Assembly (NCBI GenBank): GCA_033558025.1
Contig: JAUCEF010000018.1
Location: 1,488,001-1,552,000 of the forward strand
DNA from: Phytophthora sp. 'mugwort'
Lineage: Eukaryota > Oomycota > Peronosporomycetes > Peronosporales > Peronosporaceae
Direction: 5' to 3'
Length of the DNA: 64,000 nucleotides
How positions within the stretch are numbered: position 1 is the stretch's first letter; each line of letters starts with the position of its first letter. Shown one piece after another: positions 9,248 through 19,187 of this stretch. The notes below the pieces were generated by a model, which worked only from the letters and a program-made list of their open reading frames with translations, ran no database searches and was not told where the DNA came from. The translations under genes and the position numbers were made by a program.

Positions 9248-12200
9248 CAAAAGGAAGGACGAGTTTCAAGTGGGGACTGACCATGGCCCGCCGCTGGTGT
9301 ATCTGGATCTGAGTGTGGGCGACCAGCCCCCGCGACGTCTGCACATCGAGGTCTGGGCTGTCATACGATAAACAATGAAGGATCTAGTCATAAGCAAATC
9401 GATCCCAGAACTGAATCAGTTTTGCTGCTGCCCACCAGCTTTTCCACGAAGAACTCCCAATAACGACTGATAACTTCCGTCTGCTCTGTACGGGTAAGGC
9501 CTGCTTGCCTCACACTGAGACTTACTATTGTCTACCTTGAATGACCAAGTGTGACCACCATAGGCGAGCTGAGGAGCAAAGGGAAAGTGAAGGCGCTGTG
9601 GTACAAAAACACGCGTTTCCACCGCGTCATCCCCGGCTTCATGATGCAAGGTGGAGATATCACCCACGGTAACGTCGGCCATGAGGCGAGAGTAGAGCAG
9701 GTTTGTTGGTTGTTCAGACCCATGACTCGAAGACTCATACCTTATACGCCGTGATCTATGATAGGGAACGGAGCGGGAGGGGCGGCTGCGCTGGGGACGA
9801 CGTTCGAAGACGAGGTGCGTTCGTCCCTTGCTGTCTGTTGCGCCATAATCTTTTGCTCGTTACCGTCTTGCTTCTTGTTGCCTGTCGGGTCGATGGGGGG
9901 ATGACTAATCGCGTCAGAGCTTCCTCTACAAGGTTCGTCGGTCAGTTTCCCACCATGACGCGAGCTGATCGTGAACTGACCGCGCTGCTGCAGCATCAGG
10001 TGGGGGCGCTGGCCATGGCGCACCAGAACTCGAGCAACCGGTCGCAGTTCTTCATCTGCTTCGGCACGGTACGTTCTGTGATTAGCAGTCTGACCCGTCG
10101 TTGAAGTTGGCCCTGAATGTTGGTCACTATGCTGGTGCCACTCATTAACAGCCCAGTTGGCTGGACGGCAAGCACGTGGTGCTTGGGCAGGTGCTGCGCG
10201 ACGACCTGCCGCACCTGGTTGTGTTTGAGGCCGCGGGATCCGCGTCGGGACGCCCCATCAGCCCCATCGTGGTCACGGACGCTGGTCAGGTGGGCGGCGC
10301 GAGCTTTACGCCCACGCCAATGCTGCGCAACACAATTGACCGAATCACTTAATATCGATAGCGACAGTTCCTAATTAACGCAAAGTGGTTCACTAGATTT
10401 CGGCCAATGGTCGTCTGCCAGCTCAAAACCTCTGGCGGTATCCTCGATGCAAGGAGAATGCGTGATGGCAGTTCACTTATCTGCGCTACGCGCTTCTGGC
10501 TCTGTACCCTGTATCGCCAGCTATGACACACGACAGGTGAAGCGCACAGCCGGGTCCCTGTTGTCTGCACCAATATGCTCATTCCTACTTCTTCCACCGT
10601 CCTGAACGAGTCTTTTAGCACAAATTAGCGATGACCTCGTTCGGCCGCGATGACCGCTCGGAGGACGCCGACCTGTTCATGGACGACTTCCTGTTCCAGG
10701 AGACGGATGCGTTTGCGCTGCCGCTGCTGGACTTCGACCCGGACGGCGCACTGCTCACGCCCGCGGAGCTGACCATGAGCCAAACGCACCTGCAGCAGAC
10801 GCAGCTGATGCCGTTCCCGATCTTGGACAGCGACATCACTCGCAGCAGCCAGCACCCGGCCAGTCCGGTCAGTACTGACGACAATGATAGCACGGACACC
10901 GACGTGTCCACCCCTCCGTCGGCATTCGTCCAGCGTAACCATCAGCAGCAACAGAGATCGCTCTGTCCTTCGCGGGTTGCGTCCGTTTCAGCAACGGACG
11001 CAGCCTCATCGCCGACTGCGAGAGTGTCTCTACTGAGCTCGTCGATGTCGACGCACTCGCCTCTGCCGAGTGAGCAGAAGCTACTGGCGCCCAGGACTGG
11101 CAACAGTAACAACAGCCGCAGTTGCGTCAACGCGACGACGCCCGCCACCACAGCCAAGTCGATGCAGCCTAGTAAGATGCTGCCGATGCCATCGCCTGCA
11201 TCGTTCGCGGGTGCATTGCCCTACGCCATGCCGGTGGCCTATTTCCCGGCGGCATTCAACGGCAGCCAGAAGCGGTCGTTCCCGCACATGTCGCCTGGCG
11301 CGACGTCTCCCAATGCTACCACTCGTGCGCCATCTTCTGCTTGTGCTGTCTCTACTGCTGCTGCTGCTTCTCCTTCTGCTGATCACGACCCGAACGCTAA
11401 AAAGTCGAAGCGGGAGATCCGACAGATGAAGAACCGCGAGAGCGCCAACAAAAGCCGCCTACGCCGTAAAGCACAGTTGACGACGCTAACAACGGAGGTG
11501 ACGGAGTTGAAGAAGAAGGAGCAGGAGCTGCAGACTATCATTGCCGGCCTGCGAGCGGAGAATAAGTCGCTGTTGGACCAGAATACGTTCTTGCGCTCGC
11601 TCGCGACGAGCTTCAAGCCGGAGCCTGTGTCGTCTCGAAGCAATCACCAGATGGCTGCCGCATTCACGTCGTTGCCTTCACCGGTGGATCAGAGCTGTGT
11701 GGCCCTCAATATGCTGGAGAGCGGTCAGAAAATGGATGTAAATGGCGAGATGCAGGCTGCAGACATGGACCTGACCATGACGCGACCGGGCAAGCGACGT
11801 GCCGTGACGTCCACGCTCTCTACGGCGAGTCTGGCGGTTTGTGCGTCCGTGTTTGGAATCACTGTATTCGCCGACTACGATGGCGGTGCCGTGGACTCGG
11901 GCAACATTCGTGGCGTGGGCCGCGTTTTGCACGAGGCATCGACGGCGTGTGGTATGGAAGGATGCTTTTCCGATACGCCGACGTCTTTGGTGGGGATTGT
12001 GATGACTGCGGTGAGGTCGTGGTGGCAGTTCGTGTCGTCGTCCGAGCTGGTGTTCGGCGTTCTACTGAACGTGTTGTCGTTCCTTGCCATCGTGGCGCTG
12101 TATCGACTGTGGCAGTCGCACTCGGAGGGGAGATGGTCGTGGAAGTGTCTGGTCTTTTCGATGCCTGATCGTCGCGGTGTTCGAGACCAAGCTGACTTGT

Positions 12201-12274
12201 CACGAGCCAACTCTTCGTCGAAGGATGAAAAGAAGCGGAATGGAAGCGGGCGGGATGCCCGACTTCGAGAAAAA
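7652..12274 (+). repeat. Left arm of a 4623-bp inverted duplication
   Basis: The reverse complement of this segment occurs at 17544-22166. Paired positions always sum to 29818, so there is no insertion or deletion between arms. At least three base differences were seen by eye (7712/22106, a Leu/His change; 7981/21837, silent; 9850/19968, intronic); a full alignment was not possible here. The left edge lies in the coiled-coil gene at GTTGC, the right edge in the last codons of the bZIP gene within a run of five A. Confidence 0.95.
9228..10352 (+). CDS. Cyclophilin-type peptidyl-prolyl isomerase, left copy
   Basis: Catalyses cis-trans isomerisation of prolyl bonds; the cyclosporin-binding fold. 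Seven exons join in perfect phase: 9228-9350, 9439-9493, 9564-9668, 9765-9814, 9918-9932, 9994-10068 and 10152-10352, giving 207 residues. Active-site signatures are present: [14 protein letters not shown] (catalytic Arg, Phe, Gln), SQFFICFGT, and [12 protein letters not shown] (Trp and His of the pocket). Exon 5 is only 15 nt (SFLYK). Both ends are diverged from the classic single-domain protein: an N-terminal extension of about 20 residues with KRKDEF and a C-terminal tail after VVFEAAGS. No targeting signal is evident. It is divergent from, and slightly overlaps, the coiled-coil gene; a GT microsatellite sits just before the start codon. Confidence 0.88.
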
Positions 12275-12286
12275 GGTTCTGTGTGA
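10631..12286 (+). CDS. bZIP transcription factor with likely membrane anchor, left copy
   Basis: Single-exon 551-residue protein. Acidic/Ser-rich N-terminal half with Gln runs (a typical activation region); basic region and zipper at about 257-325, with NRESANKSR matching the N-x7-R DNA-contact pattern, and a leucine heptad series afterwards. Unusually, two hydrophobic segments follow: about 395-413 (SLAVCASVFGITVFA) and about 472-493 (ELVFGVLLNVLSFLAIVALY), with a Cys-containing loop between them. This layout resembles membrane-tethered bZIP stress factors (ATF6, CREB3, plant bZIP28), released by proteolysis, though the anchor arrangement here is an inference. The last residues (after REK) are GSV, set by the duplication edge at 12274. 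A 278-bp intergenic stretch separates it from the cyclophilin, transcribed in the same direction. Confidence 0.88.
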   Translation: MTSFGRDDRSEDADLFMDDFLFQETDAFALPLLDFDPDGALLTPAELTMSQTHLQQTQLMPFPILDSDITRSSQHPASPVSTDDNDSTDTDVSTPPSAFVQRNHQQQQRSLCPSRVASVSATDAASSPTARVSLLSSSMSTHSPLPSEQKLLAPRTGNSNNSRSCVNATTPATTAKSMQPSKMLPMPSPASFAGALPYAMPVAYFPAAFNGSQKRSFPHMSPGATSPNATTRAPSSACAVSTAAAASPSADHDPNAKKSKREIRQMKNRESANKSRLRRKAQLTTLTTEVTELKKKEQELQTIIAGLRAENKSLLDQNTFLRSLATSFKPEPVSSRSNHQMAAAFTSLPSPVDQSCVALNMLESGQKMDVNGEMQAADMDLTMTRPGKRRAVTSTLSTASLAVCASVFGITVFADYDGGAVDSGNIRGVGRVLHEASTACGMEGCFSDTPTSLVGIVMTAVRSWWQFVSSSELVFGVLLNVLSFLAIVALYRLWQSHSEGRWSWKCLVFSMPDRRGVRDQADLSRANSSSKDEKKRNGSGRDARLREKGSV

Positions 12287-12426
12287 AGAACTCGCCATGA
12301 TTGTTGGATTTATTAACTCCGTATCTTATTAATGAAAAACTCGCTTAATATCTTGCATCCCGGCGCTTTTAATACTTCGAGTACATCGAGGTCGTGTGAA
12401 TGAACTTCAGCACGTAACTACGGCAT

Positions 12427-15343
12427 TTATTCCTCCTCAAGAAGGGCGTTCTCTTCTGCTACCGGACTGTTTTCCTCTGGAGACCTCGGCTTGGATTGCC
12501 TCGGTGATAGGGGAGATTCAGCGGGTGTCACTTTACCAGCGGAGCTTGCACTTGACCGCAGTTCAATTGGGTTGGACTTGCTAGGATAATCACCATCTTC
12601 CTTGCTAGGAGTCGAGCGGTTGCATCCTCTTGGCCCCATACCAGCACCATCTGTTGAAGTTATTGGCAGTTCAAGCACCGTTGACTCCACTGGTGAACTG
12701 TCCCGCTCGAACAGAAGCTGAATGGCTGCCCTCCCATTGCTCGATTCACGAATCAAGTGGATACACTCGTGGAAAAGCTCCAACGGCGTGGCTGCACCAC
12801 AAGGTCGCGACGCAGCCGTTCTTATAACGCTCTCATTGATGAAGTCAGCGAAGCATTGCGTCTGCGTGAATCCGCATAGAAACCTCTGGTTAGATGACAC
12901 TGCGCTACAAAAAGAGTTATAGTCGAACTGTACGAAGAGCGCTAACGCAGACGAACGATGTCGCAATCGGCCATACTGTTCAGGTGTCAGGAGCGTGTGC
13001 TGTGTGCCAAAGGGGTCGGTCTGAACTGGTTCCCGGTGGTGGACATCGACGTATCGTCGGTAGTCACAGAAAATGCTAGCAAACATTGCAGCAAAAGCCC
13101 CACGCAGCGTATCCACCCACGGAAGCATTTGATTCTCGTGCTCAGTCTGTAGAGCCGAAACGAGGGACAAAACTTGTAGCCGCTCAGCAAAATGGCAAGC
13201 ATTCTCGTATGGAAGTGTCGCGTTCAGGAATCGTAGGCGAATTGGACGGCTTGCACAGCGTAAGTAGTCGATGGTTTCCTCGAACGTCAGGTCCAGCGTG
13301 GATTGACCATTGATACCAATGAGATAACTGCCAGCCGAGATGAGGCCAGAACGCTCTGCTGGTCCTACTAGTCCATTGTAAAGCCGTGGTAGTGCCTTCA
13401 CGACTGCAGATCCGCCCAATTGTCGCTCAGGATCAAAATTACTGGCCGCCAGAAGGCGAAGATGTGTCGACTCGAAAGTAATCCCAAGCTAGAAACAAGC
13501 AATATAGTTTCTGATTAGCACCTGAAGTGAACAAAACCAACAATTTCGTTCGTACCGGCCCCTCATCAAACGTCAGTTCAACTTCATTGACTGTGTTCGA
13601 ATCATATTGTGGCGTTACTGGTGTAGAGTCTACATTGTTGTTCCTGGCTGAAGGGGTGTGACCAATAGGACTCGGGACAACGCTCTCGAGTAATGTGAGA
13701 AGGCCAGTCACTTCCTTTGAGGGTAACCGAGGTAAAACGAAGTCGAGAGGATATTCGTCGACTCGAGAACAAATTGGGGATACAACTTTATCCTTGTCCA
13801 AATGAACAACGACACATGACGCAAACATTTCGGCGCCAACTTGAGTCGCTAAGGAGCTCGTCTGGAGTCCAATGAAATATGGTACAGGTGCCTACAAGAG
13901 AACATGACCGAAGATAGCAAAGAGTAATTAATATAGAAGTAGTGACACGTAATCCAGCATTGCGGTTCTGGCATGTACCTGTAAGTACTCGATCAACTTC
14001 ACGGGCAGGAACGGAATGAAAACATGTTTCCAGCTGAATGGAAAGAGTAGTGCACAAAGCGCCTCGCAAATTGGAGTAAGAAGGCCTAAGTGCTGCAATA
14101 TGACGCACGAGCAAACAGGTTTAGTCGCAAGCACAACCATCACACAATAAGGTACAGTATAGTCTCCTACACTCGAATGGACCAAGACTCGCTGTTCAAG
14201 AAGCAAGCAGTTGACGATGTAAATGACGTTCTTCAGACTCAAACACTGAAACAGCATCTGGAAGCAGTAGTCATCTAAATGAACAGCTTTTCCCCGTTGC
14301 ACATGGTAACGAAAAAAGTCTCGTCCATGCATCCGGATATGCAAGGCCCTGCCTGGAAGAGGTCGACTTACGTTCCGTAAGAGATGCAAGATAATACGAT
14401 GGTACAGCTCGCAGACTCTAGTGCTCTGATGTCCATGACCACCTTTCCAGGCAGGAGTTGAAGCGCGGATACGGTCAATGGGGCCTCTGCTGCTACATAG
14501 TGGTTTAAGTCGCTCCTGAGCTGACAACACTGGTGATGCATGTCGGGGCGAGAGGAACCAATTACAGTCCTCACATGCATACGCGATCTTGGTCTGTACA
14601 AGTGATTCTTCCGACGTCAATTGCTGACTTCGATACATCCAGCTGTCAATCCGCAACAAGAGAGGGAGGGACCCGTTAGCACCGACCTTAAACTGTACAG
14701 AGCCATTCCCCACAGCGCATGTACCTGACAACCTCCTTGAAGAGTGAGAAGAAGGGGTGGTGCGAAATCAAGCACAGCACTCGAGGTCTCCAATCGGAAG
14801 CTGCAGCCATAAAACAGACAGTTCGTGAAATCGGTACCACGTCGTTAGATCAGTACCAGCGCCGTCAAATCAGCCCAATTGCAACCCACCAGCAGTATAT
14901 TCCTCAAAGAAGTGCAAGGCAAACCCGTACGCATGGATGCCGTCTCCTCCCGTAAGGATAAAGGAGAAGAACGTGGGTTTGCGCTCGTAGACTGTCGGGT
15001 TGAAGAACGTCTCACTCTCTGGAATGCAAAACTGACAGCAGCAACTCCGTCAGCATATAATCATCACGGGCCACTACAGCACTAGGTTAACTTACGTAAG
15101 GTACTCCATCGGGAAGTGCAAAGTCGAGGTGGTCGCTCGATGGGATCCGCGTCACAATTTTCCGCTCAAAGTCCTCGCATTGCTGCTCCTGTTGCTGCAC
15201 TGAAGCACCTGACGTCAGTCACGCGCACGCTCGGACGCAGGGATGAAAGGTCTCTATTTACCCAGTGGCTCCGCCACCACCTCGACAAAGTAATCCGCTA
15301 GTCGTGCCATCGCTTCGGCGCTGCTCACCAAGTGATGTATCAT
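12427..15343 (-). CDS. DENN-domain protein with an inserted PDZ domain
   Basis: DENN proteins are exchange factors for Rab GTPases in membrane traffic. Seven exons join in phase: 15343-15262, 15208-15096, 15031-14890, 14800-14725, 14642-13979, 13891-13556, 13488-12427, giving 824 residues (813 if the second ATG at 15310 is used, encoding MARLADYFVEVV). uDENN: TRIPSSDHLDFALPDGVPY and PTFFSFILTGGDGIHAYGFA. cDENN: VLCLISHHPFFSLFKEVV, then MLFQCLSLKNVIYIVNCLLL and ICEALCALLFPFSWKHVFIP. A PDZ domain follows at about 463-545 (GPLGITFES binding loop; SAGSYLIGINGQSTLDLTFE). dDENN-like: RGAFAAMFASIF and FLCGFTQTQCFADFINES. The C-terminal 130 residues are Ser/Pro/Glu-rich. It occupies the spacer of the inverted duplication and diverges from the zinc transporter. 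Confidence 0.88.
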
Positions 15344-15501
15344 GTTGCGAAGTTGTTGTATTCTCTTATTCGAACCTAACATAGCACCACGCAAGACTTG
15401 TGTGCAGTACATCACGGCAACCTGAGGACGGATCGGAAGTACGGTATCGTTCCGTCACCCATCACCATTCGAGCTTCAGCCTCGAGCTAACGTCAGTGGC
15501 G
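15344..15501. promoter_or_regulatory. Short bidirectional promoter between DENN and SLC30A9-like genes
   Basis: Only 158 bp separate the two divergent start codons, so both promoters and 5' leaders must share this space. No clear TATA box is seen. The role is inferred from spacing alone. Confidence 0.5.
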
Positions 15502-17187
15502 ATGCTGGGCTCCTTGCGCGTGCTGCGCGCGGTGCGGCCGTCGCTGCGGCAGCCTCAGAGCTTGCGCGGTCTGTCATGTGCGGCTCTGCGTCGTCGTGCG
15601 CCGCTGCCTGCGATGCTGCCGCCGTTCCGGAACCGCGAGTCGCTCTTCCTGACGCAGCCACCGTCATTCCGGTGGCTGGCGACCGCGGTGTCCAACGAAA
15701 AGGACGCGGTCGAAGAGAAGGACAAGGAAGATGCCAGCAAGAAGAAGCTCGACGAGAATAGTGACGAACCGTTCCTGACCAAGATCGTGGAGCCCACGTA
15801 CCCCATGCCCAAACCGCGCACGGACATCAACAAGGCCTACTTCCCGGGCAAAGTGTACAGGTCCACGTCGAAGGATGTGGTGTTCCGGGCCATGGCAGGC
15901 AACACGGCTATCACGGCGCTCAAGGTGCTCGCTTGGCTTAAGACTGGCTCCAGCGCGATGCTCTCGGAGGCCATCCACTCGCTTGTGGACACTGGCAACC
16001 AGGCCATCCTTATCTTGGGCTTGAAGCAGGCGTCGGGCGTACCCGACAAGAAGCACCAGTATGGTTACGGACGCGCTGCATACTTTTGGTCGCTCATCTC
16101 GGCGCTGGGGATCTTCTGGCTCGGCTCTGGTGTGACTGTTTTCCACGGTATCCAGTCCATTTTGGAGCCTCCGAAAGAACTCGTTTTGTCATGGGAGATT
16201 TGGTTTGTGCTCGCAGCTTCGTTTAGTATCGACGGTTGGGTGTTGAAGCGGTCAGTGCAGGAACTTCTGACCTCCAAGCCCAAGAACATGTCATTTTATC
16301 AGCACGTAAAGCGTACAAAAGACCCGTTTATGATGGCTGTGCTGCTCGAGGACATGTCGGCTTGCACGGGTGTTGTGATGGCAGGATGTGGCATCGGAGC
16401 TACCCACATCACAGGGAACCCGCTGTGGGATAGCCTCGCAAGTATCTCGATCGGTCTGCTTCTCGGTGGCGTCGCAGTGTCGCTTATCCGTCTAAATCAG
16501 AAGTTTTTATTGGGCCAGTCAGTGGAGCCCGAGATTGAAAAGGGCATTCGTGAGTTGCTGTTGGCGCGTCCGTCCATTGATAACGTGTATGCTGTCCAGT
16601 CACAGTGGGTCGGTCCGTCAACGTTTAGCTACAAGGTACGATCTGATGGTAGGGTGAAGTGACCACACTTGGCCTCCTCGTTCTGTGGACACACAGTTCT
16701 GACACATTTGCTTATGAATACTATAGGCTGAAGTCGACTTTGACGGCACGTACCTGGCGGCAAAACTACTTCGAATGTACGGATCATGAGTGTTGTTGCC
16801 CCTGCCCTGTTCGTGTCGTTGGCACTGATGGTGCTACGTTTTACTTGCCTGGATAGGTACAAGCCGGTGTTTTTAGAGACGAAAGAGTTGGAGAATGATC
16901 TGCCGCTCATCCTTGCCTGGTACGCAGAGGATGTAACCCGCCTGGTCGAGAAGGAAGTCCAGGAGGTCGAAGAGGTGATCCGTGGTATTTACCCTGAGGC
17001 CGCCTTCATCGAGTTGGAGCCTGATAGTAAGGAGTCAGAGATGCGTGCCGTATTAAGCATGCAAACGAAGTCATCCCGCACAAGCGAGCGTGAAGCGATG
17101 ACGCGCGCGCTGGCCCTCCTTGCACGAACATTAGAGCGCAAGACGACGGAGGTTGATCGTCCTGTTACTACCGGTACAAGTAATTAG
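15502..17187 (+). CDS. SLC30A9: SLC30A9-like cation-efflux protein, mitochondrial
   Basis: Cation diffusion facilitator; SLC30A9 exports zinc from mitochondria in animals. Exons 15502-16635, 16727-16776 and 16857-17187 join in phase to 504 residues. The N-terminus is Arg/Leu/Ser-rich with almost no acidic residues for 50 positions (a mitochondrial presequence). Membrane-domain marks: SEAIHSLVDTGNQ (metal-site His and Asp), HQYGYGRAAYFWSL, then LLEDMSACTGVVMAG. The C-terminal domain carries KAEVDFDG and a long Glu-rich helix (VEKEVQEVEEVIRGIYPEA), both typical of the SLC30A9 branch rather than classical ZnT proteins. Start chosen at 15502 because it opens the presequence; the frame is open further upstream without a better start. 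The gene ends about 360 bp before the right arm of the inverted duplication. Confidence 0.88.
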
Positions 17188-17501
17188 TTTCTCGAAGACG
17201 CTATGTGCATTGAAGTGTTCGTGTCGCCTGGCCGATGATATACAGTACTGCGGTGAGGACGTAGACAGATCTGTATTTCCTTTAAAAGTAAGCAAGATAC
17301 AGCAGATACAGAGACTGGATTTCATCAAAGTGGCCAGAATCCCAAAGGCAGACAGACATCAACGTGATACTTGAAGCCGATCGGTGAATCACTTTCATTT
17401 AAAGCCTGAAACCCGCTAATTAAGGGCCTGGAGAATAACTTATGCAGGTACCAGACTGAAGTAGTACAGTACTACTAGTAGTATGTACATTACGTAGTAC
17501 A
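17188..17501. other. Intergenic with a palindrome-rich patch at the duplication edge
   Basis: No gene seen. Positions 17461-17475 form a perfect palindrome with 7-bp arms around one base (GTAGTACAGTACTAC), followed to 17505 by more interleaved GTAGTA/TACTAC/GTAC elements. This patch sits 39-83 bp outside the right arm edge at 17544. Confidence 0.7.
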
Positions 17502-19187
17502 CTACATGAAGGCAGCATCTCGTGTGCCGTTCTTCGTACGAAGTTTTTCTCGAAGTCGGGCATCCCGCCCGCTTCCATTCCGCTTCTTCTCATCCTTCGA
17601 CGAAGAGTTGGCTCGTGACAAGTCAGCTTGGTCTCGAACACCGCGACGATCAGGCATCGAAAAGACCAGACACTTCCACGACCATCTCCCCTCCGAGTGC
17701 GACTGCCACAGTCGATACAGCGCCACGATGGCAAGGAACGACAACACGTTCAGTAGAACGCCGAACACCAGCTCGGACGACGACACGAACTGCCACCACG
17801 ACCTCACCGCAGTCATCACAATCCCCACCAAAGACGTCGGCGTATCGGAAAAGCATCCTTCCATACCACACGCCGTCGATGCCTCGTGCAAAACGCGGCC
17901 CACGCCACGAATGTTGCCCGAGTCCACGGCACCGCCATCGTAGTCGGCGAATACAGTGATTCCAAACACGGACGCACAAACCGCCAGACTCGCCGTAGAG
18001 AGCGTGGACGTCACGGCACGTCGCTTGCCCGGTCGCGTCATGGTCAGGTCCATGTCTGCAGCCTGCATCTCGCCATTTACATCCATTTTCTGACCGCTCT
18101 CCAGCATATTGAGGGCCACACAGCTCTGATCCACCGGTGAAGGCAACGACGTGAATGCGGCAGCCATCTGGTGATTGCTTCGAGACGACACAGGCTCCGG
18201 CTTGAAGCTCGTCGCGAGCGAGCGCAAGAACGTATTCTGGTCCAACAGCGACTTATTCTCCGCTCGCAGGCCGGCAATGATAGTCTGCAGCTCCTGCTCC
18301 TTCTTCTTCAACTCCGTCACCTCCGTTGTTAGCGTCGTCAACTGTGCTTTACGGCGTAGGCGGCTTTTGTTGGCGCTCTCGCGGTTCTTCATCTGTCGGA
18401 TCTCCCGCTTCGACTTTTTAGCGTTCGGGTCGTGATCAGCAGAAGGAGAAGCAGCAGCAGCAGTAGAGACAGCACAAGCAGAAGATGGCGCACGAGTGGT
18501 AGCATTGGGAGACGTCGCGCCAGGCGACATGTGCGGGAACGACCGCTTCTGGCTGCCGTTGAATGCCGCCGGGAAATAGGCCACCGGCATGGCGTAGGGC
18601 AATGCACCCGCGAACGATGCAGGCGATGGCATCGGCAGCATCTTACTAGGCTGCATCGACTTGGCTGTGGTGGCGGGCGTCGTCGCGTTGACGCAACTGC
18701 GGCTGTTGTTACTGTTGCCAGTCCTGGGCGCCAGTAGCTTCTGCTCACTCGGCAGAGGCGAGTGCGTCGACATCGACGAGCTCAGTAGAGACACTCTCGC
18801 AGTCGGCGATGAGGCTGCGTCCGTTGCTGAAACGGACGCAACCCGCGAAGGACAGAGCGATCTCTGTTGCTGCTGATGGTTACGCTGGACGAATGCCGAC
18901 GGAGGGGTGGACACGTCGGTGTCCGTGCTATCATTGTCGTCAGTACTGACCGGACTGGCCGGGTGCTGGCTGCTGCGAGTGATGTCGCTGTCCAAGATCG
19001 GGAACGGCATCAGCTGCGTCTGCTGCAGGTGCGTTTGGCTCATGGTCAGCTCCGCGGGCGTGAGCAGTGCGCCGTCCGGGTCGAAGTCCAGCAGCGGCAG
19101 CGCAAACGCATCCGTCTCCTGGAACAGGAAGTCGTCCATGAACAGGTCGGCGTCCTCCGAGCGGTCATCGCGGCCGAACGAGGTCAT
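17502..19187 (-). CDS. bZIP transcription factor with likely membrane anchor, right copy
   Basis: Mirror copy of the gene at 10631-12286: the translations are identical through REK at residue 548. The tail then differs: here the protein continues about 13 residues (starting LRTKNG, ending AAFM) because the arm ends at 17544 inside the coding sequence. Domains, the two hydrophobic segments and the N-x7-R basic region are as in the left copy. The codons match exactly in all frames inspected, so both copies are intact and presumably expressed from the same duplicated 5' region (19188-19465). Confidence 0.88.
   Translation of the reverse strand: MTSFGRDDRSEDADLFMDDFLFQETDAFALPLLDFDPDGALLTPAELTMSQTHLQQTQLMPFPILDSDITRSSQHPASPVSTDDNDSTDTDVSTPPSAFVQRNHQQQQRSLCPSRVASVSATDAASSPTARVSLLSSSMSTHSPLPSEQKLLAPRTGNSNNSRSCVNATTPATTAKSMQPSKMLPMPSPASFAGALPYAMPVAYFPAAFNGSQKRSFPHMSPGATSPNATTRAPSSACAVSTAAAASPSADHDPNAKKSKREIRQMKNRESANKSRLRRKAQLTTLTTEVTELKKKEQELQTIIAGLRAENKSLLDQNTFLRSLATSFKPEPVSSRSNHQMAAAFTSLPSPVDQSCVALNMLESGQKMDVNGEMQAADMDLTMTRPGKRRAVTSTLSTASLAVCASVFGITVFADYDGGAVDSGNIRGVGRVLHEASTACGMEGCFSDTPTSLVGIVMTAVRSWWQFVSSSELVFGVLLNVLSFLAIVALYRLWQSHSEGRWSWKCLVFSMPDRRGVRDQADLSRANSSSKDEKKRNGSGRDARLREKLRTKNGTRDAAFM

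Noticed and set aside
11070..12203. Alternative-frame ORFs of 100-145 codons over the bZIP gene
   Set aside because: Arg-rich and Cys-rich composition typical of out-of-frame GC-rich DNA; the bZIP frame has clear domains.
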